Notes under the pieces: model-generated | Told to the model about the DNA's origin: nothing | Seen by the model: the letters and a program-made list of their open reading frames with translations, nothing else | The model's database searches: none | Translations under genes and position numbers: made by a program | In this document: positions 32,015 through 40,019 of the stretch, in pieces | Layout: every line of letters starts with the position of its first letter | Position numbering within the stretch: position 1 is the first letter of the stretch | Assembly (NCBI RefSeq): GCF_002105755.1 | Contig: NZ_CP020821.1 | Coordinates: forward strand, 4,588,001-4,652,000 | From: Mycobacterium colombiense CECT 3035 | Lineage (GTDB): Bacteria > Actinomycetota > Actinomycetes > Mycobacteriales > Mycobacteriaceae | Direction: 5' to 3' | DNA length: 64,000 bases

Positions 32015-33390
32015 CCGGCCTGTTTCTCGGCGGAGTCGACGTGCTCGGCCGCCGCCAGCGTGCCGTCCTGCGCTTGGCGCTCCAGCCAGTCGACCACCGG
32101 CCGGGCGTAGATCATCTGGCTGGTGATGGCCATCTGGCCGCGGGTGCGGCCCAGGAACGAGATGCCCCAGGCGAACATGGCGGCAATGCGGTTGCGGTGG
32201 CCGATCAGGTAGTACAGGTGCAGCAGCAGCCAGGCCAGCCAGGCGACGAATCCGGCGAACTCCACCTTGCCGACCTGCGCGACCGCGCTGTAGCGCGAGA
32301 TCAGCGCCATGCTGCCCTTGTTGACGTATCTGAACGGCTTGCGTTCGGCCGGATCGTCGTGGCCCTTGGCGGCCTGCTTGATGATGGCGGCCGCGTATTT
32401 GGCGCCCTGGATCGCACCCTGCGCCATGCCGGGGACGCCGGGCACCGACATCAGGTCGCCGACCACGAAGACGTACGGGTGCCCTTTGACGGTGAGGTCG
32501 GGTTCGACGATCACCCTTCCGGCGCGGTCGGTTTCGGTGCCGTCGGACTGCTCGGCGATCATCGCGCCCAGCGAACTGGCCTGCACCCCGGCCGCCCACA
32601 CCTTGCACGCACACTCGATGCGGCGCTCGCCGCCGTCCTTCTCCTTGATCGTGATGCCCATGTAGTCGACCGCGGACACCATCGCGTTGAGCTGGACCTC
32701 GACGTCCATCTTCTCCAGCCGCCGCTGCGCCTTGAGGCCGAGCTTGGGACCCATCGGCGGCAGCACGGCGGGCGCCGCGTCCAGCAGGATGACGCGGCAT
32801 TCGCTGGGGGTGATCGTCCGGAACGCGCCGGCCAGCGTGCGCTCGGCCAGCTGGACGATCTCGCCCGCCAGCTCGACGCCGGTGGGCCCGGCCCCGACCA
32901 CCACGAAGGTCAGCCGGCGCTGGCGCTCGGCGGGATCGGTGGCGACCTCGGCGGCCTCGAACGCGCCCAGGATGCGGCCGCGCAGCTCCAGGGCGTCGTC
33001 GATGCTCTTCATCCCGGGCGCGAAGGCGGCGTACTCGTCGTGGCCGAAGTAGGACTGCTGCGCGCCGGCGGCCACGATCAGGCTGTCGTACTGCGTCACC
33101 GTGTCCATGCCCATCAGGTGGGAGGTGACCGTCTTCGCCGTGAGGTCGACGGCCGAGACTTCGCCCCACAGCACCCGCACGTTTTGCTGTCGGCGCAGGA
33201 TCAGCCGGGTGGTCGGCGCGATGTCGCCCTCGGACAGGATTCCGGTGGCCACCTGATACAGCAGCGGCTGGAACAGGTGCGTGGTCGTTTTCGAGATGAC
33301 GGTGATGTCGACGTCGGCGCGCCTGAGCGCCTTGGCCGCGGACAGTCCGCCGAAGCCGCTTCCGATGATGACGACACGATGGCGCGACAT
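32011..33390 (-). CDS. ndhA: Type II NADH dehydrogenase NdhA
   Basis: 459 aa from the ATG at 33390. Non-proton-pumping NADH:menaquinone oxidoreductase on the inner membrane. FAD site IGSGFGGLSAAKALRRA (~7-23), NADH site VVVGAGPTGVELAGE (~165), second FAD motif YVFVVGDL (~310), and a C-terminal hydrophobic segment FVAWLAWLLLHLYYLIG (~390-406) for membrane attachment. The frame upstream is open but unlike the family. Convergent with metZ, sharing stop bases. Confidence 0.97.
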   Translation of the reverse strand: MSRHRVVIIGSGFGGLSAAKALRRADVDITVISKTTTHLFQPLLYQVATGILSEGDIAPTTRLILRRQQNVRVLWGEVSAVDLTAKTVTSHLMGMDTVTQYDSLIVAAGAQQSYFGHDEYAAFAPGMKSIDDALELRGRILGAFEAAEVATDPAERQRRLTFVVVGAGPTGVELAGEIVQLAERTLAGAFRTITPSECRVILLDAAPAVLPPMGPKLGLKAQRRLEKMDVEVQLNAMVSAVDYMGITIKEKDGGERRIECACKVWAAGVQASSLGAMIAEQSDGTETDRAGRVIVEPDLTVKGHPYVFVVGDLMSVPGVPGMAQGAIQGAKYAAAIIKQAAKGHDDPAERKPFRYVNKGSMALISRYSAVAQVGKVEFAGFVAWLAWLLLHLYYLIGHRNRIAAMFAWGISFLGRTRGQMAITSQMIYARPVVDWLERQAQDGTLAAAEHVDSAEKQAG

Positions 33391-33804
33391 GCCGGTCCCT
33401 TCTTCACGGGTGGGCCTGGGTGCCAATCTTCCCAGCGCATGTCCACCGTACGACGCCACCCGGGAGAAAGGCGAGGCATCCTCCGATTGCCGGAGCGCCG
33501 CGCGCGACAACCACAAGCGGCCGAAGGGACGTCACAGGACGAAAGCCGTTGCAGGGGGTCGGGTCTCGGCACTTCACGGTTGTGCCGGCGCGGCAAGGCG
33601 CCGCGCCACCACCTGCCCAGGTATGGGGGTGGGCTGGCGTTCACCCGAAATGCCTTGTGTGGTGCAGGATCCCAGCCGGAGCCGCGCAGGATCAGCGTCC
33701 CTTTCGCGGCTCCGGCCGGTCACCCGTTGGTCTTCGCTATACGCGAAGGTAGATCCGAACGAAAAGCCGGAAATTACTTGGTGGCCCGTTCGGTTACTGC
33801 ACTG
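33391..33804. other. Intergenic region with hairpins, upstream of ndhA and downstream of a small peptide
   Basis: No gene is supported; open frames here have no coding character I trust. It should hold the ndhA promoter. Two hairpins stand out: GCCGGAGCCGCG (33675-33686) with CGCGGCTCCGGC (33715-33726), a perfect 12-bp stem, and CTTCGC (33742-33747) with GCGAAG (33753-33758). Both are downstream of the peptide gene at 33805-33927 and may end its transcript. Confidence 0.5.
33675..33726 (-). terminator. 12-bp hairpin, candidate terminator of the small peptide gene
   Basis: Perfect stem GCCGGAGCCGCG/CGCGGCTCCGGC with a 28-base loop, ~80 bases past the peptide stop on the minus strand. It lacks a U-run. 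Confidence 0.4.
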
Positions 33805-33927
33805 CTATCCGGTGCAGGTCAAACCGGGTCCGCAATCGATAACGAGCGGAACCGTGCACGCCGAGGTCATTGGTGCTGCGAGAGCGAGGACCAAGGCGAG
33901 GACAATTTTGCCGGTACGACGTGACAT
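33805..33927 (-). CDS. 40-aa secreted cysteine-containing peptide
   Basis: Reading 33927 to 33805 gives 40 codons: basic start MSRRTGK, hydrophobic core IVLALVLALAAPM, then TSA before Cys24, and a short tail with Cys at 24, 32 and 38 ending GPGLTCTG. AAGGGGG lies 5 bases before the ATG. The signal-peptide layout and good ribosome site make translation likely. Cleavage before Cys24 would leave a 17-residue tri-cysteine peptide, perhaps lipidated, though TSAC is a weak lipobox. No family is recognised. Confidence 0.65.
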   Translation of the reverse strand: MSRRTGKIVLALVLALAAPMTSACTVPLVIDCGPGLTCTG

Positions 33928-34309
33928 AAGAACCCCCTTCGTCTGGGAGACGATTGTCTGATGCCCGACGTGGGTTAGCTTACGTGCTCAACGGCTCGTG
34001 GATAAGGGATTTCGCGAATATCACCGCCCGATTCGTCAAACGGATGACTCGCGATCGCCGGCCGGACGCGGCCGGCTCGACCCGAATGCGATTTCAGCAA
34101 AATTGCGCACACCGCAGAAATGGAAATATCCTGCGCGGCTAAGTCGGTGCGGCTATATTGGGACGCTAATTTCCGGCTGCTCGGCGTCGCCGTGCGCTAG
34201 CGGGATATGAATTCAAGTCGGCGGCCAAATCGGCGGTGGCGACGTCGCGGCGAAACTGTCAACCGGGCAATCGGTTTCGAACGGCCGCGGGGCGGCGCCT
34301 CAGCTGGGC
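33928..34309. other. Intergenic region without supported genes
   Basis: Upstream of the peptide gene and downstream of the secreted-protein gene at 34310. AT-richer patches occur near 34010-34170. An AGAC/GTCT mini-hairpin lies close to the peptide start. Short open frames on the plus strand (33954-34210) have no ribosome site or recognisable product. The peptide promoter is probably here but I could not assign it. Confidence 0.4.
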
Positions 34310-34939
34310 CTAGAACGGCCACGCGTTGGCGTCGCTCTTGTACTTGGCGTTGAGGTCGCTGCAGAAGTCGGCGGCGGTGCCGGCGAGCAGGATGTAATAC
34401 GTCTCGCCGCGGCGGCTTTCGTAGGAGGTGGGAGTGGTCCAGCCGTTGTTGCACATCGCGGCTTCGCCGCCGGCGGTCGTCCTGCGCCAGTTGGTCTTGG
34501 CACAGGCGACCAGGCTGTCGACATTGGGGGTGGCACTCTTGGCCGCGACCAACATCGCGCCTCCCCACTGGCCGTCGTTGCGCCGATAGGCGCGGGCGCC
34601 GAATCCGGCGTTGTTGGTCTGGCAGGTCAACGCCCGGCGCAGCAGCGCGAAGGGGCCCGCGAGCTGCTGGTTGGCGGAGCCGGCCGCGGCCGTGATGAAT
34701 TGCGCCGCGTCCGAGCCGTCCACCTCCTGGACCGTATTGGGGTTGCCAAAGCTGAAGAGCTGCTGCGAGATTCCCTGCCCGGCGGCCGAGCCTCCGCCGA
34801 TGATCGGGCCGGCGCCGCTGGAGGTCATCGCGGGCAGCGCGGCATCGGCGCCCGCCGCGGGCATCCCGGTGGTGGCACCCAGGGCCAGCAGCGCGGCCAT
34901 GGTGCGCATCGCGCGGGCGGTGATTCTCATGCCCTTCAT
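34310..34939 (-). CDS. Exported protein of unknown function
   Basis: 209 aa from the ATG at 34939, which overlaps the TetR stop (ATGA); an ATG at 34930 is the alternative. Signal peptide ~1-33 (RTMAALLALGATTGMPAAGADA). The mature domain has four Cys (LTCQ, VACAK, AMCNN, DFCSD), consistent with two disulfides, and a conserved-looking SYESRRGETYYILL segment. The start resembles short mycobacterial exported proteins that are GGGS-rich after the signal. Function unknown; coupled to a regulator gene. Confidence 0.75.
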   Translation of the reverse strand: MKGMRITARAMRTMAALLALGATTGMPAAGADAALPAMTSSGAGPIIGGGSAAGQGISQQLFSFGNPNTVQEVDGSDAAQFITAAAGSANQQLAGPFALLRRALTCQTNNAGFGARAYRRNDGQWGGAMLVAAKSATPNVDSLVACAKTNWRRTTAGGEAAMCNNGWTTPTSYESRRGETYYILLAGTAADFCSDLNAKYKSDANAWPF

Positions 34940-35601
34940 TTCAGCACGTGCGCGTAGTCGGCGCGGCGGTCCTCGGCAATCAAGCCGGTCAGCACGTGGC
35001 GGGTCTGCAGCGCGATGTACTCATCGACGCTGTAGATCGGCCCGAAGTGCCACTGCTTGAGCGCCCAGCCGTGGGCGAGCAGCACGATGTCGACCACGGT
35101 GAGGTCGACATCGACGCGACGGAAGACGCCCTGGGCGATGCCGGCCTCGACGACCGCGCGCAGCGGTGCGGCGGTGGCGATTTCGAGGTCCTTGATCTGG
35201 CTGCGGCCCGGCGCCGCGAGGGTGCGGCTCTCGCGGTAGGTCAGCACCACCCCGTCGAGGTTCTCGTCGACGATCTCGATGTAGCGGCGCACACCCGCGG
35301 TCAACTGGTCGACGACGTCGTCGCCGGCCGCGGCGATGACCGGGGCCAGCTGATCGCGGAACGCGTCCAGGATCCGCACGATCGTCGCGAGCAGCAGGTC
35401 CTCCTTGCCGCCGAAGTACCGGTAGATCAGGCCGACGCTGACCTTGGCCTCGGCGGCCAGATCCTGCATGGACATCTGATGAAACCCGTTGCGGCCCATG
35501 ACCTTGACCGCGGCGTCGAGGACCTGACGGCGCCGCGAGCCGGCCCGGGCCGCCCGCACCGCCTCCTCGACCGGCAGCTCGCTGTAATCGGTGACCATCA
35601 C
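34936..35601 (-). CDS. TetR-family transcriptional regulator
   Basis: 221 aa. HTH at ~25-70: RRQVLDAAVKVMGRNGFHQMSMQDLAAEAKVS then VGLIYRYFGGKEDLL, with the usual Tyr/Phe signature. The C-terminal domain is helical and likely binds an acyl-CoA or fatty acid, as suggested by the two acyl-CoA dehydrogenase genes upstream (4 bases and 13 bases spacing between neighbours). It probably binds the inverted repeat at 38003-38022 and regulates its own operon. The ligand is unknown. Confidence 0.9.
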   Translation of the reverse strand: MMVTDYSELPVEEAVRAARAGSRRRQVLDAAVKVMGRNGFHQMSMQDLAAEAKVSVGLIYRYFGGKEDLLLATIVRILDAFRDQLAPVIAAAGDDVVDQLTAGVRRYIEIVDENLDGVVLTYRESRTLAAPGRSQIKDLEIATAAPLRAVVEAGIAQGVFRRVDVDLTVVDIVLLAHGWALKQWHFGPIYSVDEYIALQTRHVLTGLIAEDRRADYAHVLK

Positions 35602-35605
35602 ACCC

Positions 35606-36754
35606 TCAGATGCCCAGGTCCTTGGCGATGATCGTCTTCATGATCTCGTTGGTGCCGCCGTAGATGGTCTGAATGCGGGCGTCGACGAAGGCGCGCGCCA
35701 CGCCGTATTCGCGCATGTAGCCGTACCCGCCGTGCAGCTGCAGGCAGCGGTCTGCGGTGCGCACCTGCAGGTCGGTGGTCCACCATTTCAGCCGGGCGGC
35801 ACGGGCGGCCGTCAGCTCACCCTCCAGGTGCTCGGCCAGGCAGTCGTCGAGATAGGTACGTGCGATGTCGATTTCGGTCGCCAGCTCGGCGAGCACGAAT
35901 TGGGTGTTCTGGAAGCTGGCGATCGGTGAGCCGAACGCCGTGCGGTCGCGCACGTAGTCGAGGGTCTCGGCGAGGATGCCTTCGGCGGCGGCCACCGCCC
36001 CCACCCCGAGCGCGAGCCGTTCCTGGGGCAGGTTCTTCATCAGCTGGTAGAAGCCCTTGCCCTCCTCCTCGAGCAGATTGGCCTTCGGCACCCGCATATC
36101 GGTGAAGGTGAGCTCGCTGGTGTCCTGGGCGTGCAGGCCGATCTTCTCCAGGTTGCGGCCGCGGGAGAAGCCGGGCGTGGCGGGGTCGACGACCAGCAGC
36201 GACAGCCCGTGGTGGCGGTCCGGCGAGGTGCGCACCGCGATGACGAAGAGGTCGCCGATCTGTCCGTTGGAGATGAACGTCTTGGCGCCGTTGACGACGT
36301 AGTCGTCACCGTCGCGCACCGCCGTCGTGCGGATTCCGGCGAGGTCGCTGCCGGTTCCGGGCTCGGTCATCGCGATGGCGAGCACCGTTTCGCCGGTGAC
36401 CACGCCGGGCAGCCAGCGCTGTTGCTGTTCCGGCGTGGTCAGATCGGTGAGATACGGCAGTACCACGTCGTTTTGCAGCGTGAAGGCGATGGCCTCGGCG
36501 GCCGCCCCCGCTCGCTGCAGTTCGTCGATCACGATCGCGTTGTAGCGGAAGTCGCAGACGCCCGGCCCGCCGAGATGCTCGGGCACCGAGAAGCCCAGCA
36601 ACCCGAGCTTGCCCGCCTCGACGAACAGCGAGCGGTCCCACTGGCCGTCCCGCTCCCACTTCTCGTGGTTGGGCACCACCGTCTGCCGGACGAAATCGGT
36701 GACCAGGTCCCGGAACTGGTGGTGCTCGGACGTGTACTGCAGGCGTGTGGCCAT
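35606..36754 (-). CDS. Acyl-CoA dehydrogenase
   Basis: 382 aa; ATG after AGGAG. FAD enzyme making trans-2-enoyl-CoA. Seen: FAD-binding AIAMTEPGTGSDLAGI (~128-143), FISNGQIGDLFVIAV, the RTAFGSPIASFQNTQF region, and the catalytic Glu in YGGTNEIMKTIIAKDL at the C-terminus. Glu at that position is typical of short/medium-chain enzymes. Middle gene of the fadE7-fadE-tetR operon. Confidence 0.93.
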   Translation of the reverse strand: MATRLQYTSEHHQFRDLVTDFVRQTVVPNHEKWERDGQWDRSLFVEAGKLGLLGFSVPEHLGGPGVCDFRYNAIVIDELQRAGAAAEAIAFTLQNDVVLPYLTDLTTPEQQQRWLPGVVTGETVLAIAMTEPGTGSDLAGIRTTAVRDGDDYVVNGAKTFISNGQIGDLFVIAVRTSPDRHHGLSLLVVDPATPGFSRGRNLEKIGLHAQDTSELTFTDMRVPKANLLEEEGKGFYQLMKNLPQERLALGVGAVAAAEGILAETLDYVRDRTAFGSPIASFQNTQFVLAELATEIDIARTYLDDCLAEHLEGELTAARAARLKWWTTDLQVRTADRCLQLHGGYGYMREYGVARAFVDARIQTIYGGTNEIMKTIIAKDLGI

Positions 36755-36767
36755 CGGTGCTCCTGTG

Positions 36768-37952
36768 TCAGCGGAAGGCGTCGCTGCCGGTGAACGCCTG
36801 GCCGAGGACGAGCTGATGCATCTCCGGGGTGCCCTCGTACGTCAGCACCGACTCCAGGTTGACCATGTGCCGGATCACGGGATATTCCAGCGATATTCCG
36901 TTGCCGCCCAATATGGTTCGCGCGGTCCGGCAGATCTTGATGGCCTCACGGGTGTTGTTGAGCTTGCCGAAGCTGACCTGCTCGGGTCGCAACCCGACGC
37001 TGTCCTTGAGGCGGCCCAGGTGCAGCGACAGCAGCTGACCCTTGTGCAGCTCGACCGCCATGTCGACGAGCTTGGCCTGGGTCAGCTGGAAGCCGGCGAT
37101 GGGGCGGCCGAACTGGGTGCGTTGGGTGGCGTAATCCAGCGCGGCCTGCCAGGCCGAGCGGGCCGCCCCCATGGAACCCCAGATGATTCCGTACCGGGCC
37201 TCGGACAGGCAGGACAGCGGCCCACGCAGCCCCTTGGCCTCGGGCAGCATCGCGTCGGCGGGCACCCGGACGTCATCGAGCACCAGCTCACTGGTGATCG
37301 ACGCGCGCAGCGACAGCTTGTGATGAATCGTGTTGGCGGAAAACCCCGGCGTCTTGGTCGGCACGACGAAGCCGCGGATCCCGTCGTCGGTGGCGGCCCA
37401 GACCACCGCGACGTCGGCGACCGAGCCGTTGGTGATCCACAGCTTGCGGCCGTTCAGCACCCAGTCCGAACCATCTTGGCGCGCGCGGGTTTTCATCGCG
37501 GCCGGATCGGAGCCGACGTCGGGTTCGGTCAGCCCGAAACAGCCGAGCAGCTCACCGGTGGCCATGCCGGGCAGCCATTGCTGCTTCTGCTCCTCGGACC
37601 CGAAATTCCAGATCGCGAACATCGCCAGCGACCCCTGCACCGAGACCATCGAGCGCAGGCCGGAGTCGGCCGCCTCCAGCTCCACGCAGGCCAGCCCGTA
37701 GTGCACGGCGGAGGCGCCGCCGCAGCCGTACCCGTCGAGGTGCATGCCCAGCAGGCCGAGGTGGCCGAATCCCTTGGCCAGTTCGCGGACCGGCAGGTCA
37801 CCGATTTCGAACCACTCCGCGACGTGCGGCAGGACGTGCTCGGCGCAGAATTCCCGCACGGTGTCGCGCACCGCTAGCTCGTCGCTGGAGAGCGAGGCGT
37901 CGAGGCCGAGTGGGTCGTCGCGGTCGAAGGCGGGTGGCGTCTTGGTGCTCAT
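36768..37952 (-). CDS. fadE7: Acyl-CoA dehydrogenase FadE7 (glutaryl-CoA dehydrogenase-like)
   Basis: 394 aa. FAD motif CFGLTEPDVGSDPAAM (~138-153), WITNGSVADVAVV, RTQFGRPIAGFQLTQ, and catalytic Glu in LTYEGTPEMHQL (~376). The YEGT context and overall similarity point to the glutaryl-CoA dehydrogenase branch, though the true substrate of FadE7 is not known to me. First gene of its operon. No Shine-Dalgarno is obvious, and a TetR-type palindrome lies 51 bases upstream. Confidence 0.9.
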   Translation of the reverse strand: MSTKTPPAFDRDDPLGLDASLSSDELAVRDTVREFCAEHVLPHVAEWFEIGDLPVRELAKGFGHLGLLGMHLDGYGCGGASAVHYGLACVELEAADSGLRSMVSVQGSLAMFAIWNFGSEEQKQQWLPGMATGELLGCFGLTEPDVGSDPAAMKTRARQDGSDWVLNGRKLWITNGSVADVAVVWAATDDGIRGFVVPTKTPGFSANTIHHKLSLRASITSELVLDDVRVPADAMLPEAKGLRGPLSCLSEARYGIIWGSMGAARSAWQAALDYATQRTQFGRPIAGFQLTQAKLVDMAVELHKGQLLSLHLGRLKDSVGLRPEQVSFGKLNNTREAIKICRTARTILGGNGISLEYPVIRHMVNLESVLTYEGTPEMHQLVLGQAFTGSDAFR

Positions 37953-38002
37953 GGGATCAGCCTGCCATCGTCGGGGCCCCGGTCACCACCGCCGGGCCGC
38001 CG

Positions 38003-38022
38003 GAGTGAATGGGCATTCATTC
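38003..38022. promoter_or_regulatory. TetR-type operator upstream of fadE7
   Basis: GAGTGAATGGGCATTCATTC: 9-bp arms GAGTGAATG and CATTCATTC match at 8 of 9 positions around GG, with a perfect TGAATG/CATTCA core. It lies between fadE7 and the divergent DUF3054 gene, so one regulator could control both. Confidence 0.6.
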
Positions 38023-38077
38023 CCGACGAATCTAGGTTCACCGCGGCTGCGCGGTCAAGGAACGCGCGGCGTCCCGG

Positions 38078-38083
38078 TAGTCT
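38078..38083 (+). promoter_or_regulatory. -10 element for leaderless DUF3054 gene
   Basis: TAGTCT followed by 6 bases and the ATG at 38090, with no Shine-Dalgarno. Confidence 0.55.
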
Positions 38084-38089
38084 GCCTGC

Positions 38090-38461
38090 ATGCTTAGGCT
38101 CCAGCGGCCGGCCTGGCTCGCGGTGGACGTGATCGGCGTGCTGGTGTTCTGCGCCGTGGGGCGCCGCAGCCACGACGAAGGCCTCAATGTCACCGGCATC
38201 GCCGTGACGGCGTGGCCGTTTCTCACCGGCACCGTGGTCGGCTGGCTGATTTCCCGCGGGTGGCGGCGGCCGACTGCGGTGGCACCGACCGGGGTCATCG
38301 TGTGGTTGTCCACCGTGGTCGTCGGCATGCTGTTGCGCAAGGCGACCTCCGCGGGGGTGGCGGCGAGCTTCGTGGTGGTGGCGACGACGGTCACCGCGCT
38401 GTTGTTGCTCGGCTGGCGCGTGGCCGCCGGGCTGGCCCTGCGGCGTCGCTCCGGCGTCTGA
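38090..38461 (+). CDS. DUF3054 four-helix membrane protein (Rv0401-like)
   Basis: 123 aa. About four transmembrane helices (~8-25, 38-57, 65-83, 87-110) with a polar motif RRSHDEGLNVTGI between the first two and GWRVAAGLALRRR at the end, as in DUF3054 proteins. Function unknown. In M. tuberculosis the relative is also divergent from fadE7. The next gene follows after 7 bases, so they are probably cotranscribed. Confidence 0.85.
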   Translation: MLRLQRPAWLAVDVIGVLVFCAVGRRSHDEGLNVTGIAVTAWPFLTGTVVGWLISRGWRRPTAVAPTGVIVWLSTVVVGMLLRKATSAGVAASFVVVATTVTALLLLGWRVAAGLALRRRSGV

Positions 38462-38468
38462 GGCGACC

Positions 38469-39350
38469 ATGGCGCAGACGGCCGACGTGGCGGTGACCGC
38501 AACCTTCGGAGCGGCCGCGCGGGCCGTGGCCACTCACAAAGGCCTGCTGAGCGACCCGTTCGCCGAGCCGCTGCTGTGCGCCGTCGGGATCGACTACCTC
38601 ACCCGGGCGATCAAGGATCACGTGTTCGCCGAGGACGACGGGGACGACCCGGCGATGACGGCCTTGATGGACGCGCTGGCGGCGCACACCCGGTTCGTCG
38701 ACGAATTCCTGGCCGACGCCGGCCGCGCGGGCATCCGGCAGGTGGTGATCCTGGCGTCGGGCCTGGACACCCGGCCGTATCGGCTGTGGTGGCCGCGGGG
38801 GACCACCGTCTATGAGATCGATCAACCTCAGGTGCTCGACTTCAAATCCGAAGTGCTGCACGAGCTGGACGCCGAATTGGCGACCCACCGATGCGCGATC
38901 GGCGTTGACCTGCAACAGGATTGGCCGGCGGCGCTGCGTCGGGTCGGGTTCGACGCCGCCCAGCCCACGGTCTGGGTCGCCGAGCAGCTGCTCGTCGGGT
39001 ATCTACCGCCCGACGAGCACAATCAGTTGCTGAACGGCGTCACCGCCTCGAGCGCGCCGGGCAGCCGGTTCACCGCCGATCACATGCCCACCTGGAATCC
39101 GTTGCAGCTCGGGGCCGAGCGCGCCTTCGTCGACGGCTGGCGGCAGCGCGGCCTGGACGTCGACCTGGCCAGCCTGACCTATCCCGGCGAATACCACTAC
39201 GTGCCAGAGTATTTGGCGTCGAATGGCTGGGAGACAGCCGGTCGGAGCATCAACGATCTGCTGGGCGCGATAGGGCTGGGCAGGCGGCGGCGCACCGGGG
39301 CCGGCGATTCGGAGTTCATCCCGGAATACGTCACCGCGACACGCGTTTGA
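38469..39350 (+). CDS. Class I SAM-dependent methyltransferase (TIGR00027/LCM-like)
   Basis: 293 aa. Motif I is QVVILASGLDTRPYRLWWP (~85-103) and motif II YEIDQPQVLDFK, both typical of the large mycobacterial methyltransferase family related to leucine carboxyl methyltransferases. WVAEQLLVGYLPPDEHNQLL forms the catalytic-edge strand. The family is much expanded in mycobacteria and mostly without known substrate. In M. tuberculosis the mmpL1-pks6 lipid locus lies at this position. Confidence 0.9.
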   Translation: MAQTADVAVTATFGAAARAVATHKGLLSDPFAEPLLCAVGIDYLTRAIKDHVFAEDDGDDPAMTALMDALAAHTRFVDEFLADAGRAGIRQVVILASGLDTRPYRLWWPRGTTVYEIDQPQVLDFKSEVLHELDAELATHRCAIGVDLQQDWPAALRRVGFDAAQPTVWVAEQLLVGYLPPDEHNQLLNGVTASSAPGSRFTADHMPTWNPLQLGAERAFVDGWRQRGLDVDLASLTYPGEYHYVPEYLASNGWETAGRSINDLLGAIGLGRRRRTGAGDSEFIPEYVTATRV

Positions 39351-39860
39351 GTGTTGGTGATGCCGGAACCTTGCCCGCCGCACGGCCAACTGCGGTTCGT
39401 GTCGGCAACTCACGACGACCCGCTGGCGCAACCGCTGCTGGCCGAGCTGGCCGTCGAGTATGCGCAGCGGTACGGCGGCACGCCGAGCACCCACCTGACC
39501 TGGCTGCCCGTGCCGCGGGCCGAGTTGGCGCCGCCCGACGGTGGCCTGCTGATCGGCGTGGTGGACGGCGTGCCGGTGACCGGCGGGGCGTTTCGCCGCT
39601 ACGACGCCGACACCGCGGAGCTCAAGCGGATCTGGACCGACGGCGCCCACCGCCGCCGTGGCTACGCGAGGGCGCTGCTGGCGGAGCTGGAGGCCGAGAC
39701 GCGGGCGCGCGGGTATCGGCGGCTCTACCTGATCACCGGCAACCGGCAGCCCGAGGCCGAGGCGCTGTACGACGCGACGGGGTATACCCGGATCGAGCCG
39801 GACCCGCTGCCGTCGTGGGGTCCGTTCCTGCCGATCGCCTTCGAGAAGTGGCTGATCTGA
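39351..39860 (+). CDS. GNAT-family N-acetyltransferase
   Basis: 169 aa with GTG start adjoining the previous stop; the ATG at 39360 is an alternative. GNAT core: strand IGVVDGVPVTGGAFRRYD, the acetyl-CoA loop IWTDGAHRRRGYARALLAELE (R/Q-xxGxG/A), and YLITGNRQPEAEALYDATGY. The acceptor is unknown. It ends at a palindromic repeat shared with other convergent junctions. Confidence 0.88.
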   Translation: MLVMPEPCPPHGQLRFVSATHDDPLAQPLLAELAVEYAQRYGGTPSTHLTWLPVPRAELAPPDGGLLIGVVDGVPVTGGAFRRYDADTAELKRIWTDGAHRRRGYARALLAELEAETRARGYRRLYLITGNRQPEAEALYDATGYTRIEPDPLPSWGPFLPIAFEKWLI

Positions 39861-39895
39861 CCGTCTGCTTCGGCCGTCTTCGGCCTTCGCCGGTT

Positions 39896-40008
39896 GAGTG
39901 TGAATCGTCGGCTTTCAGTGTGAATCCTTGGTGGCGACACGCCGACAACGGCCGCCGTAGGTTCACACTCGATACCAAGGTTTCACACTCAAAGGTGTGA
40001 ATTCACAA
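39896..40008. repeat. GTGTGAA-type palindromic element, copy 1
   Basis: Between convergent genes. GTGTGAATCCTTGG (39918-39931) pairs with CCAAGGTTTCACAC (39975-39988) at 13 of 14 positions, and GAGTGTGAATC at 39896 starts a second, overlapping pair with the rightmost GTGTGAATTCAC. The centre holds GGCGACACGCC. Copy 2 at 48545 shares a 25-base word with two mismatches and the same core in reverse. Could be a bidirectional terminator or a dispersed palindrome. Confidence 0.6.
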
Positions 40009-40019
40009 GACTTCTCCGG

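Noticed and set aside
33281-33961. 226-codon frame upstream of ndhA
   Set aside because: It overlaps the ndhA start and the 40-aa peptide gene, and lacks a family match or start signal.
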